Assembly: GCA_013399895.1 (NCBI GenBank)
Contig: VXBA01005454.1
Location: 186,001 to 250,000, forward strand
From: Serilophus lunatus
Taxonomy: Eukaryota > Chordata > Aves > Passeriformes > Eurylaimidae
DNA: 64,000 nucleotides
Direction of reading: 5' to 3'
The position numbers were made by a program, and so were the translations under genes. Within the stretch, counting starts at the first letter, position 1; each line of letters begins with the position of its first letter. The notes under the pieces were generated by a model. It did not search any database. It was not told the DNA's origin and saw only the letters and a list, made by a program, of their open reading frames with translations. Below, piece by piece: positions 51,736-62,408 of the stretch.

Positions 51736-53036
51736 TGGTGGGCTGTGACTGAACACCAGGTGCTCACCCAACCTGCTCTGTCACTGAGCTGAAAAAGGGA
51801 GAGAAAGTAGAAGTTTAAGAGTCTCATGGGTCAAGATAAAGATGAATCGCTGTCACAGGCAAAACAGACTCAGCTTGGGGAAATCAGTTTAATTTATTGC
51901 CAGTCAAACCAGAGCAAAAAACAAATCTTAAAACCACATCCCTTCTTACCAGGTTTAACTTTATTCCTGAATTCTCTACCTCCTTCCCACAGTGGCACAG
52001 GGGAACAAGAGTGGAGGCTGCAGTCTGTTCATCCAACATTGTCACTGCTGCTCCTTCTCCTGCAGGGGAAGGACTCATTTTCCTTCACTGTGGGGTCTCT
52101 CCCCTGAGAGTCCTCCAAAAACTTCTCCAATACAGATCCTTCCAATGTACTGCAGTCCTTCAAGTAGTGCATCAGTATGGATCCCTTCCACGGGCTACAG
52201 TCTTTTGGGAACAGACTGCTCCAGTGTGAGTCCCGCAACAGGGTCACAAGTGCTTCCAACAAACCTGCTCCAGTGTGGGCTTCTCTCTCAGTGGGACCAC
52301 AGGTTCTGCCATGAGCCTGCTCCAGCACAGGCTTCCCGTGGGGTCATGACCTCCATTAGGTATCCATCTGCTCAGCTGTAGGATCCTCCAGGTGGATCTC
52401 TGGTCCAGAACCTGCAGCAGCCCCTCCTCCTCCTCCCTCACTGACCCTGGTGTCTGCAGAACTGCTTCTCTCACATATTCTCACTCCTCTCTGGCTGCAA
52501 TTGCTCTTTTGCAAGTAACTTTTTCACCTTCTTAAATCCATTATCCCAGAAGTGCTGCCACTGTCACTGATGGGCATGGCCTTGGCCAGTGGAGGGTCTG
52601 TCTTGGCTGGTGGTCTTTCTTCTGGCAGCTTGTCACAGAAGTCACCCCCAATAGGCCCCCACTACCAAAGCCTTGCCACNGTGGGGTCATGACCTCCATT
52701 AGGTATCCATCTGCTCAGCTGTAGGATCCTCCAGGTGGATCTCTGGTCCAGAACCTGCAGCAGCCCCTCCTCCTCCTCCCTCACTGACCCTGGTGTCTGC
52801 AGAACTGCTTCTCTCACATATTCTCACTCCTCTCTGGCTGCAATTGCTCTTTTGCAAGTAACTTTTTCACCTTCTTAAATCCATTATCCCAGAAGTGCTG
52901 CCACTGTCACTGATGGGCATGGCCTTGGCCAGTGGAGGGTCTGTCTTGGCTGGTGGTCTTTCTTCTGGCAGCTTGTCACAGAAGTCACCCCCAATAGGCC
53001 CCCACTACCAAAGCCTTGCCACGTAGATCCAATACA
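51736..53036. mobile_element. ERVL-like solo LTR (copy 4), inserted in CR1
   Basis: Starts TGGTGGGCTGTGACTG at 51736, carries the family block GGGTCAAGATAAAGATG and TTTAATTTATTGCCAGTC, then the repeated CTGCTCCAGTGTGG-type motifs, and ends CCTTGCCACGTAGATCCAAT-ACA at 53036 (TG...CA ends). The apparent length is 1301 bp, but this includes an exact 342-bp duplication plus one N. Without it the LTR is 958 bp. The flanks (CTTTC before, CCTTC just after) may be a mutated 5-bp target duplication. No internal retroviral region is present, so it is a solo LTR. Confidence 0.8.
52338..53022 (+). repeat. Exact 342-bp direct duplication around a single N
   Basis: Bases 52338-52679 are repeated at 52681-53022 with no difference that I could find by eye, and the copies are separated only by an N at 52680. 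The duplicated segment is part of LTR copy 4. Perfect identity inside an otherwise decayed element, with an N exactly at the join, points to two overlapping contig ends placed side by side and not to a biological tandem repeat. Confidence 0.95.
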
Positions 53037-53340
53037 GCCTTCTTCCCAGCAAGGGCACACTGCTGGCTCGTGTTCATTTTGGGTTCCACAAGGACCCTCA
53101 GGGCCGTTTCTGCCAAGCCGCTTCCCAGCCTTTGCTGGTGCCTGGGGTTAGGGGCAGCTCCTCAGCTGCAGGACTTTGCACTTCCGCTTACTGAACTCCA
53201 TGAGGTTTCTGTCAGCTCTTTTCTCCAGCCTGTCCAAGTCCCTCTGAATAGCAGCACGACTGTCTGGTGTATCAGTCACTTGTCCCAGTTTGGTGTCATC
53301 TGCATTATATATCTCTGCTTCTGACAATTGCTCTCCCAAC
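53037..53340 (-). mobile_element. CR1 LINE, continuation of the 51436 copy into RT
   Basis: Starts with CAGCAAGGGCACACTGCTGG, the block that follows the break at 51735 in an intact CR1. The minus strand then reads broken RT C-terminal blocks (DDTKLGQVTD, AAIQRDLDRLEKRAD, 53280-53200). Sequence beyond 53340 is no longer recognisable as CR1. Confidence 0.85.
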
Positions 53341-56300
53341 CACTAGATACCTGTTTTGTGAGATTCTTTTTATTGATGTTGAGGATCATGAGGTTGTTTA
53401 ATAGCCTCTTGCCAAGTGGGTTTTTCTGTGATTCTTTGACCAAAGCATTGTAAGTGGCTGCATTTAGTGCATTAATGCATCCATGAGCTGATCCCACAGC
53501 ATATTGATTATTCTGTGTTGTTAGAGGCAAAGTGCTTCGACTTGGAGGCCTTGCTGCAGTTCATTTGTTGAACTGGCTGTTGTTTGTCTACACAGTTGTT
53601 GCCTATGCTTGAAGTTTTGCCTGAAGCAAAATGTGGACTTGGCTTTAGCTGAAGACAGGTCAAGTAATCCTTGCTCATTTCCATGATTTCAATGCATAAG
53701 AAACAAGAAAAGAGATTCAACTATGAGAAATTGCCATCTGTGATACACTTGCATAATAATCTACATGAATTTAATAATCTGCTAATAGCTTTTTTCTTTC
53801 AAGGTAGTGATGGTTAAACTTGTGGTTTCTGCTTCTAGCTTGTTCACCTGATGGTGTGCATAAGGTGTGCTAGAGGCTAAACTGAAACCAAGAAATTGCT
53901 ATAATGTGCCTTGTGAACTTGTGATTAATACATAGCTTTCTTTTTCTATAGTTGATTTTTGTAAATTAACATCTATTTGCAGTTCTTTTAAACGATATCA
54001 TTTTAATTTTTGCAACGTCATATGGATAATATTGTTACTCTACTTTTTATTCTATTCTGAATTTTACCTTCTTGGCCACTCTCCCCTCCTCCTCTCCTGT
54101 GCCCTCCCCTTTCAGTCTTTGTGGTACTTGTTTTTGTTTTTCTTTAATCGTTTTTTTTATGTAATTGTTTTTTGCTATGTCTAGTGGGACATGTGAGATA
54201 AAATACCATGCTTACATTGCCTAAACTAATTTTCATTTCCCTTTTTCTCCTTTGACTCTAGTCTTTGTCATTAATGTTGTCTTTTTTACTTCAGTACTTT
54301 TCTTCCCTAGGGATCTCTTACCGAAATTGAAAGCATAACAGTGGTATCTAAATGTCCACATAATGAATCTAAGTAACTGTGTAATCTTATTATTGAATCT
54401 CTCGTCCTGACTTTTTTCCTTCGTTGTCTCATATCCTTTTGTATTGCATCATACCTAAAATTACACTGAAATCACTTCGGGGTAGTGGTGTTTTGTTTTG
54501 GGTTTTTTCCCCCCCTTCTTTTCTTCCAAATGTAAAATTTGGTTGTGCAAGTGTCTAATCGGAAGTACCAGTTGCATTAAACTTTCATCCATTTCATATT
54601 CACCCAGCTTAAAAACTTAAAATATACTTGGGGATGAAATTGGACCATTTTTAAATAGAATGTGCACATTTTAGACATATGTATACTTATCTCAATACAG
54701 GTTTAGTTTCTTTGCTTTTTAGACCATTTCAGGTTATTTTCTCTCTTTCTCTCCCCTCCACACACTCCTGTGGTCAGCTTTCTAAAAGCCATGACTTGTC
54801 ACATACTCCCCTGACTAAGGTGTGTTCTGATTCACTATTACCATGCTTAACGCTGTACTGAGAATTGAAGGCTTTTGTAAAGAAATCCTTGTATTTCAGA
54901 TGAGGAGGGGCTGTTAATGATCTGGTTTCTCAGTTCCTTTCCTTTATTTCCTTTATTAGATTGTATACCAGCTAGATGTTTGTAGCAGACTTGATATATC
55001 CAATCTCAGGCTTACTGAAGCTGGCAAAAATTAAATATTTGGTTTTTAGTTCTAGGCACTGGAAAATACAGATTCATATTAAACAAAATCAGAACATTGT
55101 AATTCTGTGTATGTTAAAACTCATTTTCCTTTTTCTGCCTCTGTTCTTCAGTTCTTGCTTGTCAAGTGCATTTGCAGTATGGTCTGGCAAGATAGACAAC
55201 TTCTTGGGTAATGCAAATTAAAAAAGGCAGTAGAACTTCTTGTCAGATGGTTTACAAAGACACTCAACAGTTGTTGCATAGTTGTACCTTAAGGAACAGA
55301 AGTAATGAAGCCTTCTGTTTTCATAGTTGCCTTCACTTTTGTGAAGCATGTCAACATATCACACTTGTCTTTTGTTTGTTTGCTTGTTTTTAAATGATTT
55401 TTGGTTTTCATTGTAGCACAATCCTTTATAAATGTTGCAGCTTTGTGTGGTTCACTAGTGAAAATTATTTAGATCTCAGAAGTGGAGACATGGAAATTTG
55501 CATTAAAAAAGGAATTAAGATTGTAACATTGCTGGCAAGAATGGTTTTGTACAGCTTTGCAATATTTTTGACAAACTGAAAACTAATGTGAAGTCTATTT
55601 TTAGTTGTTTGTGACCGAATCTTTTGTGCAATCCTTCAGTGAATAAAATTTGCAAGTTTAATGATGATTAATATAATCAGATTCTTACATCTCGCAAGTA
55701 GTTCAATGCAAATACATTGTAGCTGCTTGACAACAGGCAATGGCTGTCTAGCCAGCATGTCTTCTTATTGTATGCTTAAGCACTTCTGATATATAAGAAA
55801 CCTTTTTGGCCCCTGTGTCATGGGATGGGAGTGATTTTTCATAAAGTGCATGGATTTTAACTGGTTTCATTTCAAAATCCTTGTTTTCTGTTTCATCCTT
55901 GTAACAGTTTTTTTTCTATGTCTTCCAAGAGCTGGGAAATATTTGAGCTTGGGTGGTTTTTTTTCTTATTTACTACATAATACATGCTAAAGATTTTGAT
56001 CTTTATTATGACATGAAATTATCCTTCTGTCAAATTGAAGTTCTCAAAAAAAAAACCAAAAACAACCTAGTTTATGTCTTCAGTAAGACACAGCATGATT
56101 TTAAAAACCTTAAAATTTTGAAAATAAATATTGTGCTAATGTAATTGGGGAAGTAGGAGCAGTTGAAATTAAAGCTTGAAGGAGAGTAATGGTTTATGCT
56201 AGTATATTCTCAATATATGAAAGGATAGGAAACTGCTCAACTACTGTAAAGCCATCTGATCTCAATAGTTTTTGTTACAGTATTTTCAAAAATAATTTAT

Positions 56301-56832
56301 AGGTATCACTTTTCTAAAATGGGTATAAAAAGTAACTGATGTACATAGGAAACAGTTACCTTAATGACATAATTGTTTGCTACATGTTGAATTAAAATTG
56401 AAGTATTCTCCAAACCTGCAATATGTGCAGAGACATTTCATGATAGTTGATAAAATTCCCAAACCTTGCTTTTTCACTGTGTCAGTATTTGGCTCTTTTT
56501 TAGCTGTTTGTAGAACACATTATGGTAATGGTTTTTTGTGTAAAATACTCCATGCTTTGTGTTTTGCATGTTGAGGATGTTTTTGTATTTCTTCCTGTCA
56601 TGTAAAATATGAGGGTACATTTTGTATATCAATATGAAATGTATCAGTTTCTGACCCTGTGTGGAGGGGAGGGGAGGAACAGAAACAATCAACAGAACCA
56701 GTTCAATCTTTGCCGGGCTGTGCTAAAGCTTATGAAAGAACTTACTAATGTATTAAAATGTCTCAACAGGGATTTGCTGAGAACTTATGCTGTAATGTGT
56801 TAGTCATCCTTTATCTGCTTCTATTTTTGCAG
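53341..56832. other. End of intron 1, nothing recognised
   Basis: AT-rich, T-run-rich DNA up to the splice acceptor at 56831-56832, which is preceded by a pyrimidine-rich stretch (TTCTATTTTTGCAG). No gene or clear transposon was identified. Confidence 0.5.
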
Positions 56833-57257
56833 GTTCTGAAGGATGACTGACGCTGGTTTCTGTGATGCCACTTGAAGTCTCCAGCGCTGTGAATTGATAA
56901 ATAACATGCAGATTTGACGGCACAACCTGGGCAGAAAGCATCAGGAGTGTTACTTCTTTTTAGCTCCTTAAGTGGACAGAATTACAGTGTCATCTGTCTG
57001 CAAGGGAAGATTCTTCACAGCTTTTTACAGCTAATAATAGAGACAACATAGTATCATCCACCTTGTGATTTACAGTGTGTCACCTTCCAAGACAGATGGT
57101 CTGTCAGAAGCTGGAGGATGCCTGCAGAGCACATAATAATGAAGTGGTGAAATGATACTGCTGCTGCTGCTGTCTCCTAATTGTCAGGATCAGATCCGAC
57201 AGAACTGCGCTGCCCTTTTTCTGCTTGCTTAATCAGGCCAGAAACAACAGAGTGGGC
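56833..57257 (+). other. PAM: PAM exon 2, 5' untranslated leader with six uORFs
   Basis: The exon starts after the AG at 56831-56832, and the start codon is at 57258, giving 425 bases of leader in this exon alone. At least six ATG-initiated upstream ORFs end before the PAM start: 56843-56875 (10 aa), 56865-56897 (10 aa), 56906-56917 (3 aa), 57096-57155 (19 aa), 57118-57150 (10 aa) and 57152-57232 (26 aa). The last begins inside the stop of the 57096 frame (ATGA overlap), contains five Leu codons read from a (CTG)5 run, and stops 25 bases before the PAM ATG. Such a leader is expected to lower or regulate translation. The exon start is inferred from the acceptor sequence and not from transcripts. 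Confidence 0.7.
57152..57232 (+). CDS. Upstream ORF 6 in the PAM leader (26 codons)
   Basis: This is the longest uORF in exon 2. It reads ATG, ATA, then five CTG Leu codons, then a Gln/Asn-containing stretch and another hydrophobic patch, ending TAA at 57230-57232. It is not in frame with PAM and ends 25 bases upstream of the PAM start. The leucine run comes from the (CTG)5 repeat at 57158-57172. It could act as a cis-regulatory uORF; a stable peptide is unproven. Confidence 0.35.
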   Translation: MILLLLLSPNCQDQIRQNCAALFLLA

Positions 57258-57349
57258 ATGGCTGGCCTCCTTAACAACCTGCTAATACTGCTTCTTCTGG
57301 TTCAAAACATCTGCTTGGGTTTCAGAAGCCCACTTTCAGTCTTCAAGAG
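57258..57349 (+). CDS. PAM: PAM coding exon 1: signal peptide and propeptide
   Basis: Peptidylglycine alpha-amidating monooxygenase makes C-terminally amidated peptides (neuropeptides, hormones) in secretory granules. It has two parts, a copper/ascorbate hydroxylase (PHM) and a lyase (PAL). This exon encodes residues 1-30 plus two bases of codon 31. It begins MAGLLNNLL, with a strongly hydrophobic core (about residues 8-15) forming the signal peptide, followed by FRSPLSVFKR. That short pro-segment ends in Lys-Arg and is nearly invariant in vertebrate PAM, which makes the identification secure. The ATG has G at -3 and G at +4, and no in-frame upstream ATG reads into it because the same-frame uORF at 57096 stops at 57155. 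The donor is AG|GTGGGT at 57350 and the exon ends in phase 2. Confidence 0.95.
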
Positions 57350-58472
57350 GTGGGTTATGCAGGAAAATAGTATGTGTTGAATGCATGCAGTCACAATATT
57401 ACAAAAGTATGTGAAAGCTTGTCCTAGATTAAAATGTGTGTGGTGCTTGTTTGGTTTTGCTCATTGCTCTGAATTTTCTTTCTGCAGTTTTTGAAATGTC
57501 ACACTGAAGATACAAATTTATGTTTTATCCATGGGTTGCTCATTAAAAGTGAGTTCAGGATGATAAAACAACAAAGTAGAACTTTTTTAGATAACAATAC
57601 AACTGTATGTGAGACTACACAGGAAGTAAATATATTTTAGATGCCTGAGTTAGCTTGCAGTATAAAATGATGTTTTAACAAGTAGACATCAACTCAAAAC
57701 GAAGCAATCCTGGGAAATTTAGGGATGGTTTGAATACAAAGTCACATAAGTAATCTTGAATGTAGTGTGGACAAGAGAAAAAGCCTTTTAGCTCCTGAAA
57801 AGAGTTTTACTGTTAGTGAGGCATATTAGGTACTGTCACATGAATATGCATATTCAGAACTTATATCAATGTCACATCATGTTTCTGGTATCTTGCCATT
57901 TAGTTCTTTACAGTGATCTACATTTTTCTTGAAATTTGTTTCTACATTGCATTCAATGCAGAATTTAGTATTAATGTGAAGTTGAAAACTTAACAGTTTT
58001 ACTTCACTACTCAGAGTATCATAGAAGTTTCTATAAATGTCACTATGTTTGTCTTAAAAGTTTCCCCTTTGCATGTAGTTTAATTTAATTGGTATAGAAT
58101 TATAAATCAGACACATTTTTTCTTAAAGAAAAATCCCAAAACTTGTGAATTAGTAACAGTACTTGACATTTGTAGTGAATTAAGTTTCTCTCTGTACATC
58201 CACATACCTCAGACAATTATTAGGATGCTATGACAGGTTAAGTTTTCAGCTGTTTTCCAAACTAATCTGTCTGATTGCACAAAAAAAACTACTTCATTGA
58301 GTGCTGGATAACTGTGATGTTTAATTCAGCTCATGAAGGAGTGAAATTTTCACATCACTCCTGGAACTGCTACGCACTGTCAGGCTTCCTTACTAGTTCT
58401 GTAGACCCTTCTTTTTTTAGAAAGATGTAATAAAAAGCAGTATTTTAAAAAAAATTTCTTATTTCTTTTTAG
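57350..58472 (+). other. PAM: PAM intron 2 (1123 bp)
   Basis: GT at 57350 to AG at 58471-58472, the acceptor preceded by a T-rich tract (ATTTCTTATTTCTTTTTAG type). No transposon or RNA gene recognised inside. Confidence 0.9.
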
Positions 58473-58593
58473 ATACAAAGATTCTACCAGATCTCTTTCG
58501 AGTGAATGCCTTGGAAGTGACCAGCCAGTGATTTCACTTGGCCTGTCAGATTTTGCATTGGACATTCGCATGCCTGGGGTGACACCTAAGCAG
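58473..58593 (+). CDS. PAM: PAM coding exon 2: start of PHM domain
   Basis: This 121-base exon completes codon 31 (Arg) and encodes residues 32-71, from YKDSTRSLSSECLG to DFALDIRMPGVTPKQ. The last block is highly conserved in PAM and is the first strand region of the copper-dependent PHM core. Cys43 corresponds to rat PHM Cys47, known from the crystal structure to pair with a cysteine much later in the domain. The segment between (residues 46-56) is more variable, as in other vertebrates. The donor is CAG|GTGAGA at 58594. The exon ends in phase 0 after Gln71. Confidence 0.97.
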
Positions 58594-61500
58594 GTGAGAG
58601 TATTGCAATTTTTGCCACTTAATTTTTTTTTAATAAGCTAGAAAAAAAATGCCTTCCCTACAGTATCACTTGCATGAAATGAACAAAACAGTCAGGATAA
58701 CTTTTATAGATATACATATCGATGTGGAGAGAAAAGCAGGCAACAGAAAAGTAACCTCAAATGAGAGAAAAACCTTTTCATCTGATTCGTTTTATTTGTA
58801 AAATGTTGGTAAGACAGTAAGACAGTTAATGCTAGTATGACAGTTTTACTTGGAGTTGCAGTTTACACCAAATCTCAGACGATGCATCAGTGAATTTAGT
58901 TACATTGAATTGTACGTTGCTGCACTCTGCCAAGCTGGGAGAAAACAAGCAAAAAAAGGGGTAAGGATTTTGACCCAGTGTTTTTAACCCTCAAAATACT
59001 CCATGAAAGCTCCTGTAAAGAAGTTATAATGGTATACTCCTTCATGTATGAAGTTGATAATGTTCTACTGAACAAAGTGAGTAAAAATGAAGACAATTAA
59101 ATTTTCAATTTTAAGATTCACTTGAAAATCTGAGATTCCACTGTCAAACAATATTTTTTTTTTCAGTGACTCATTGCGGGGAATTACATGTATCATTAAA
59201 AGGTCATCTCTTTTAGAGGGCTGCAGGTGCTTGAAAAGAGAAATATGTTGTGCTGCAGTAGATGATGACTCACTGTTGCAGATAGCACTTTCAGAAATGC
59301 TGGAGACAAAATGAGGCTTTCAAGTTGTTGGGGAGCACCTCTCTGGAACATGTAATTTGGAGCAAGAGGTGTCATTCCTGTGAATGCAAAACAGAGAGAT
59401 AGTTTCTACTAGATATTACTTGTCTGTAGCAAAATAGTAAACTTCTCTTTCAGAAAGAGTGAAAAGTACTCTCTCAGTTCATCCAGGTACACCTTTGTAA
59501 TTATGTTTTATTGATTTTACCTGAGGAGCCATTAGTTCAGCAGCTAGGAAACACATATGAAGAGATCAGTCAGTCCAAATTCCTATTTAAAAAAGCCCAA
59601 AAAAACCCAAAACCCAACAACATCAACAAAATGCTGTAATAGATAATAAGAAGGACATACTACTTTCCACAGCATGTGTTCCCCTTTTGCCTTTATGTAC
59701 ATGGAAAACTGAAATGCTACAGTCTACTGTAGATTTGAAGGAAATAAAAGGGAAGAAGCAGTAGAGGGGAACTTGCCCAATTAATTTCAAAAAAAAGTAA
59801 GTCAAAGTAATCAATGACTAGCCTTATATACTTTTATTTTCTTCTCTCAGTCTCACACGCCTTTCTTCTTATTTCCCTTCCTCCTTCCACAGTGTCCCAC
59901 ATTAACTGTACAGAAACCCATTTTGACAAGTTCAACAGCAAGAAGCAGTGGCAGAAAAGACAATCTCTGTTTCCTTCCGTTTCACAGATAGCCAACATCT
60001 TCATAGTTCTTGAGCTGTTAGTTCGCTTTTGTGGCAGAAAGAACACAGAAGTAAAGAATCCTCTTTAGAGAGGAAATCCTTATGTAGTAACTTCCTTCTA
60101 GCTCATTATCTTTTTCATGTACTTCTTTGCTCTAATTGTGGGCCCTTTAGTAAGAGCATTCTGGAGGTATGTCACTATTTCAGTTAAGATTAATTGCAGA
60201 TCTGAGCTCTCAAGTGTAACAATTTAGATGGGAAAGGCAGGAAAAATTAAACAAAACAAAAAAAAGGAGCAGAAATTATCAGAGAAGATGTGAATGAGTT
60301 ATAGAAAACATAAGAATATTTTTAGAGCAACACTAGTATGTTCTGTGTTATCTCTCCTTTGTCGTGCATATTCTGTGAAAAGAAGATCTTGTTTCAACTG
60401 CATTATAATGAATTCTGAATTCACTGTTTGGCCATTGTTTAGTACTTTCTGGAGACTTCACAAACTGAACTCTTTTGGCCTCTTTGCCTCTTGGTGTTAG
60501 TGCACACAGGACAGTCTTGTTTCTTATCTAGAGTTACACCTGGCTAACAGATGTATAGTGCAACTAACTGGTTCTTTGTTTACAAGTGTGTGACCTGCGG
60601 TAGACATACAATCAGAAAGTTCCTGTGACATCAGAACTGTTCTAGAAGGGTTGCAATCGTTGGTTATTTTGTCAAAAGTATCTCCAAGCTGAAAAAGGCA
60701 ACTTCTGAGATAGTACTTCTGCCGAGTTGAGTTCTTCTGCAGCTTCATTGTAGGCAATTGTATTTAATCTTAATTTCAAGCCCCTTCATACTCCAGATTC
60801 TCAAATAATGCTTTTATGAAAACAGATGCTGAAAATTAGTTCTTTTGTATTCTAAGAATCTAACTTTCCGCATGTATTCCCTTAAATTAAGATGAATTTT
60901 TGTTACTACCAGTAAAGTTGTAACCAGATTATGAGCATTCATGTAATTGGTTTGGAATAATTGCTGTCTGAACTACTGAATACTCATAATTCAGGCACAT
61001 TCAGCTAACATACAGCTTAAGTTCTATGAAATGTGTGACTGGTTCACGGACAAAATATGTACACATTTCCAAACAGGAGCAGGAAGGAAAAGGAACCCCA
61101 AATGATTTTGTATCATCTTCATCTTATGATGGCGGTGGTGTATAATTTTGGGTGATTGATTTCCAGATAGCTGTAGCCAAGTTAACAGTTTGTCCTTGGT
61201 AATGGTAGTTTAGTTGCATAAATTTAATTTGTATATTGTGTTGCCAAGGCTGGGGGAAAGATTGCCAAAGTAACTGCATTTTTTTTCCCAGTGAATTACT
61301 GGACTTGTAGCAGGGTGGAGAGGCCACGATCTGCCTTATATTGAGTAGCTGCAGCTGCTCCATGGGGATATCAATGGGAACCAACCACAGAGATGGCTTA
61401 GGAGTGTAGTACCTGTACAGAAATGCCCTGAGTTATGTGTTCCTTTGGCACAGGCACCACACATGAACATCCCCATGAAACTGTTTCTACTGTGTGAAGC

Positions 61501-62350
61501 ATTGCTGCCATAGACTCTCAAAGTTTGGGTATAGGGTTCTAAATGAAATTGTACTTTAAAAAAAAAATCGTCTACTTCTGAACCCAGGTTAAGCAAAAAG
61601 GTAGAACATTTTCTTTTCTGTTTCTAGAAGGCTTTAGTGTGTTCATTGTGTAAATGCATTTAACGAGTGTACACAAAGGTATTCACATCAGTTGTATCAG
61701 CTGACCCCTGTTAATCCTTCCCATCTTCTGGCAAAAGCACAAAGCATGGTTTCTTATCTGAGCACATCACTGCTGTGTAATCACATGTTGGTGTCACCAT
61801 TGTACCTATCCTTCCTTCTCAGTTGCATTTAATCGTTTACACCTATTTGCAGTGTCCTCTTTTAAATTGGGTTTGAAATTTTTCATAGCAGGGGTTAAAT
61901 CTTCATCTGTTCAGATGTCCTTATGAAAATGAAATTCCTGTTAGATTTTGAGTTCACAGGTGTAGTGAAATTCCAGTAGGTGATGTATTTCCTTTCCTAA
62001 ACAGCCTTAAAAGTTGGGAAAAAAAGCTTTAAAATAGTTAATAGTTTAGCCATCAACCTAATAACCACTTTGATGACCTTACAGCCTAATGTCTGTTACA
62101 TGTAAATAAACTATGACAATTAATTTTTTTATAGTAGTAATCTAGATAACATATATCATCTTTGGCCAAATATCTCAGTAAAGTAGATCATATTTTTTAC
62201 AGATGGTCCTTTTCTGTATGTATTGATTTGTTCAGTATTCCTACATTCATCTTCAGAAACTGTAGAAAAGTTTTGATGTTTTGTTTTTATTCTTTTAATT
62301 CTAAATATTCCCGAATTAAAGGTAATTTCTGTTCTTCTGTCTTTTGATAG
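58594..62350 (+). other. PAM: PAM intron 3 (3757 bp)
   Basis: GT at 58594 to AG at 62349-62350. AT-rich unique-looking sequence with an A/C-rich patch at about 59588-59632. No transposon, RNA gene or exon was recognised. Confidence 0.9.
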
Positions 62351-62408
62351 TCTGATACCTACCTCTGCATGTCAGTACGCCTGCCAATGGATGATGAAGC
62401 CTATGTAG
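62351..62408 (+). CDS. PAM: PAM coding exon 3: PHM domain continues
   Basis: This 58-base exon encodes residues 72-90, SDTYLCMSVRLPMDDEAYV, plus one base of codon 91. It directly continues MPGVTPKQ from the previous exon and matches the PHM strand with the Tyr-x-Cys pair. Tyr75 and Cys77 correspond to rat PHM Tyr79 and Cys81. The 34-residue spacing between Cys43 and Cys77 equals that between rat Cys47 and Cys81. Splice sites are a TGATAG acceptor and a perfect GTGAGT donor at 62409. The copper ligands (two adjacent His, then later His and Met residues) lie in downstream exons outside the window, so function of the whole enzyme cannot be judged here. Confidence 0.97.

Larger units (their letters stand above)
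3533..56832 (+). other. PAM: Putative PAM intron 1 (about 53 kb)
   Basis: If the donor at 3533 is used, intron 1 extends to the AG at 56831-56832, which is preceded by a clear pyrimidine tract. No other conserved coding sequence was recognised in this interval. Longer open frames inside it belong to CR1 or retroviral relics or are random. Alternative first exons could exist but cannot be identified by eye. Confidence 0.5.

Noticed and set aside
52338..53022. Biological tandem duplication inside the LTR
   Set aside because: Perfect identity plus an N exactly at the junction makes an assembly overlap much more likely.
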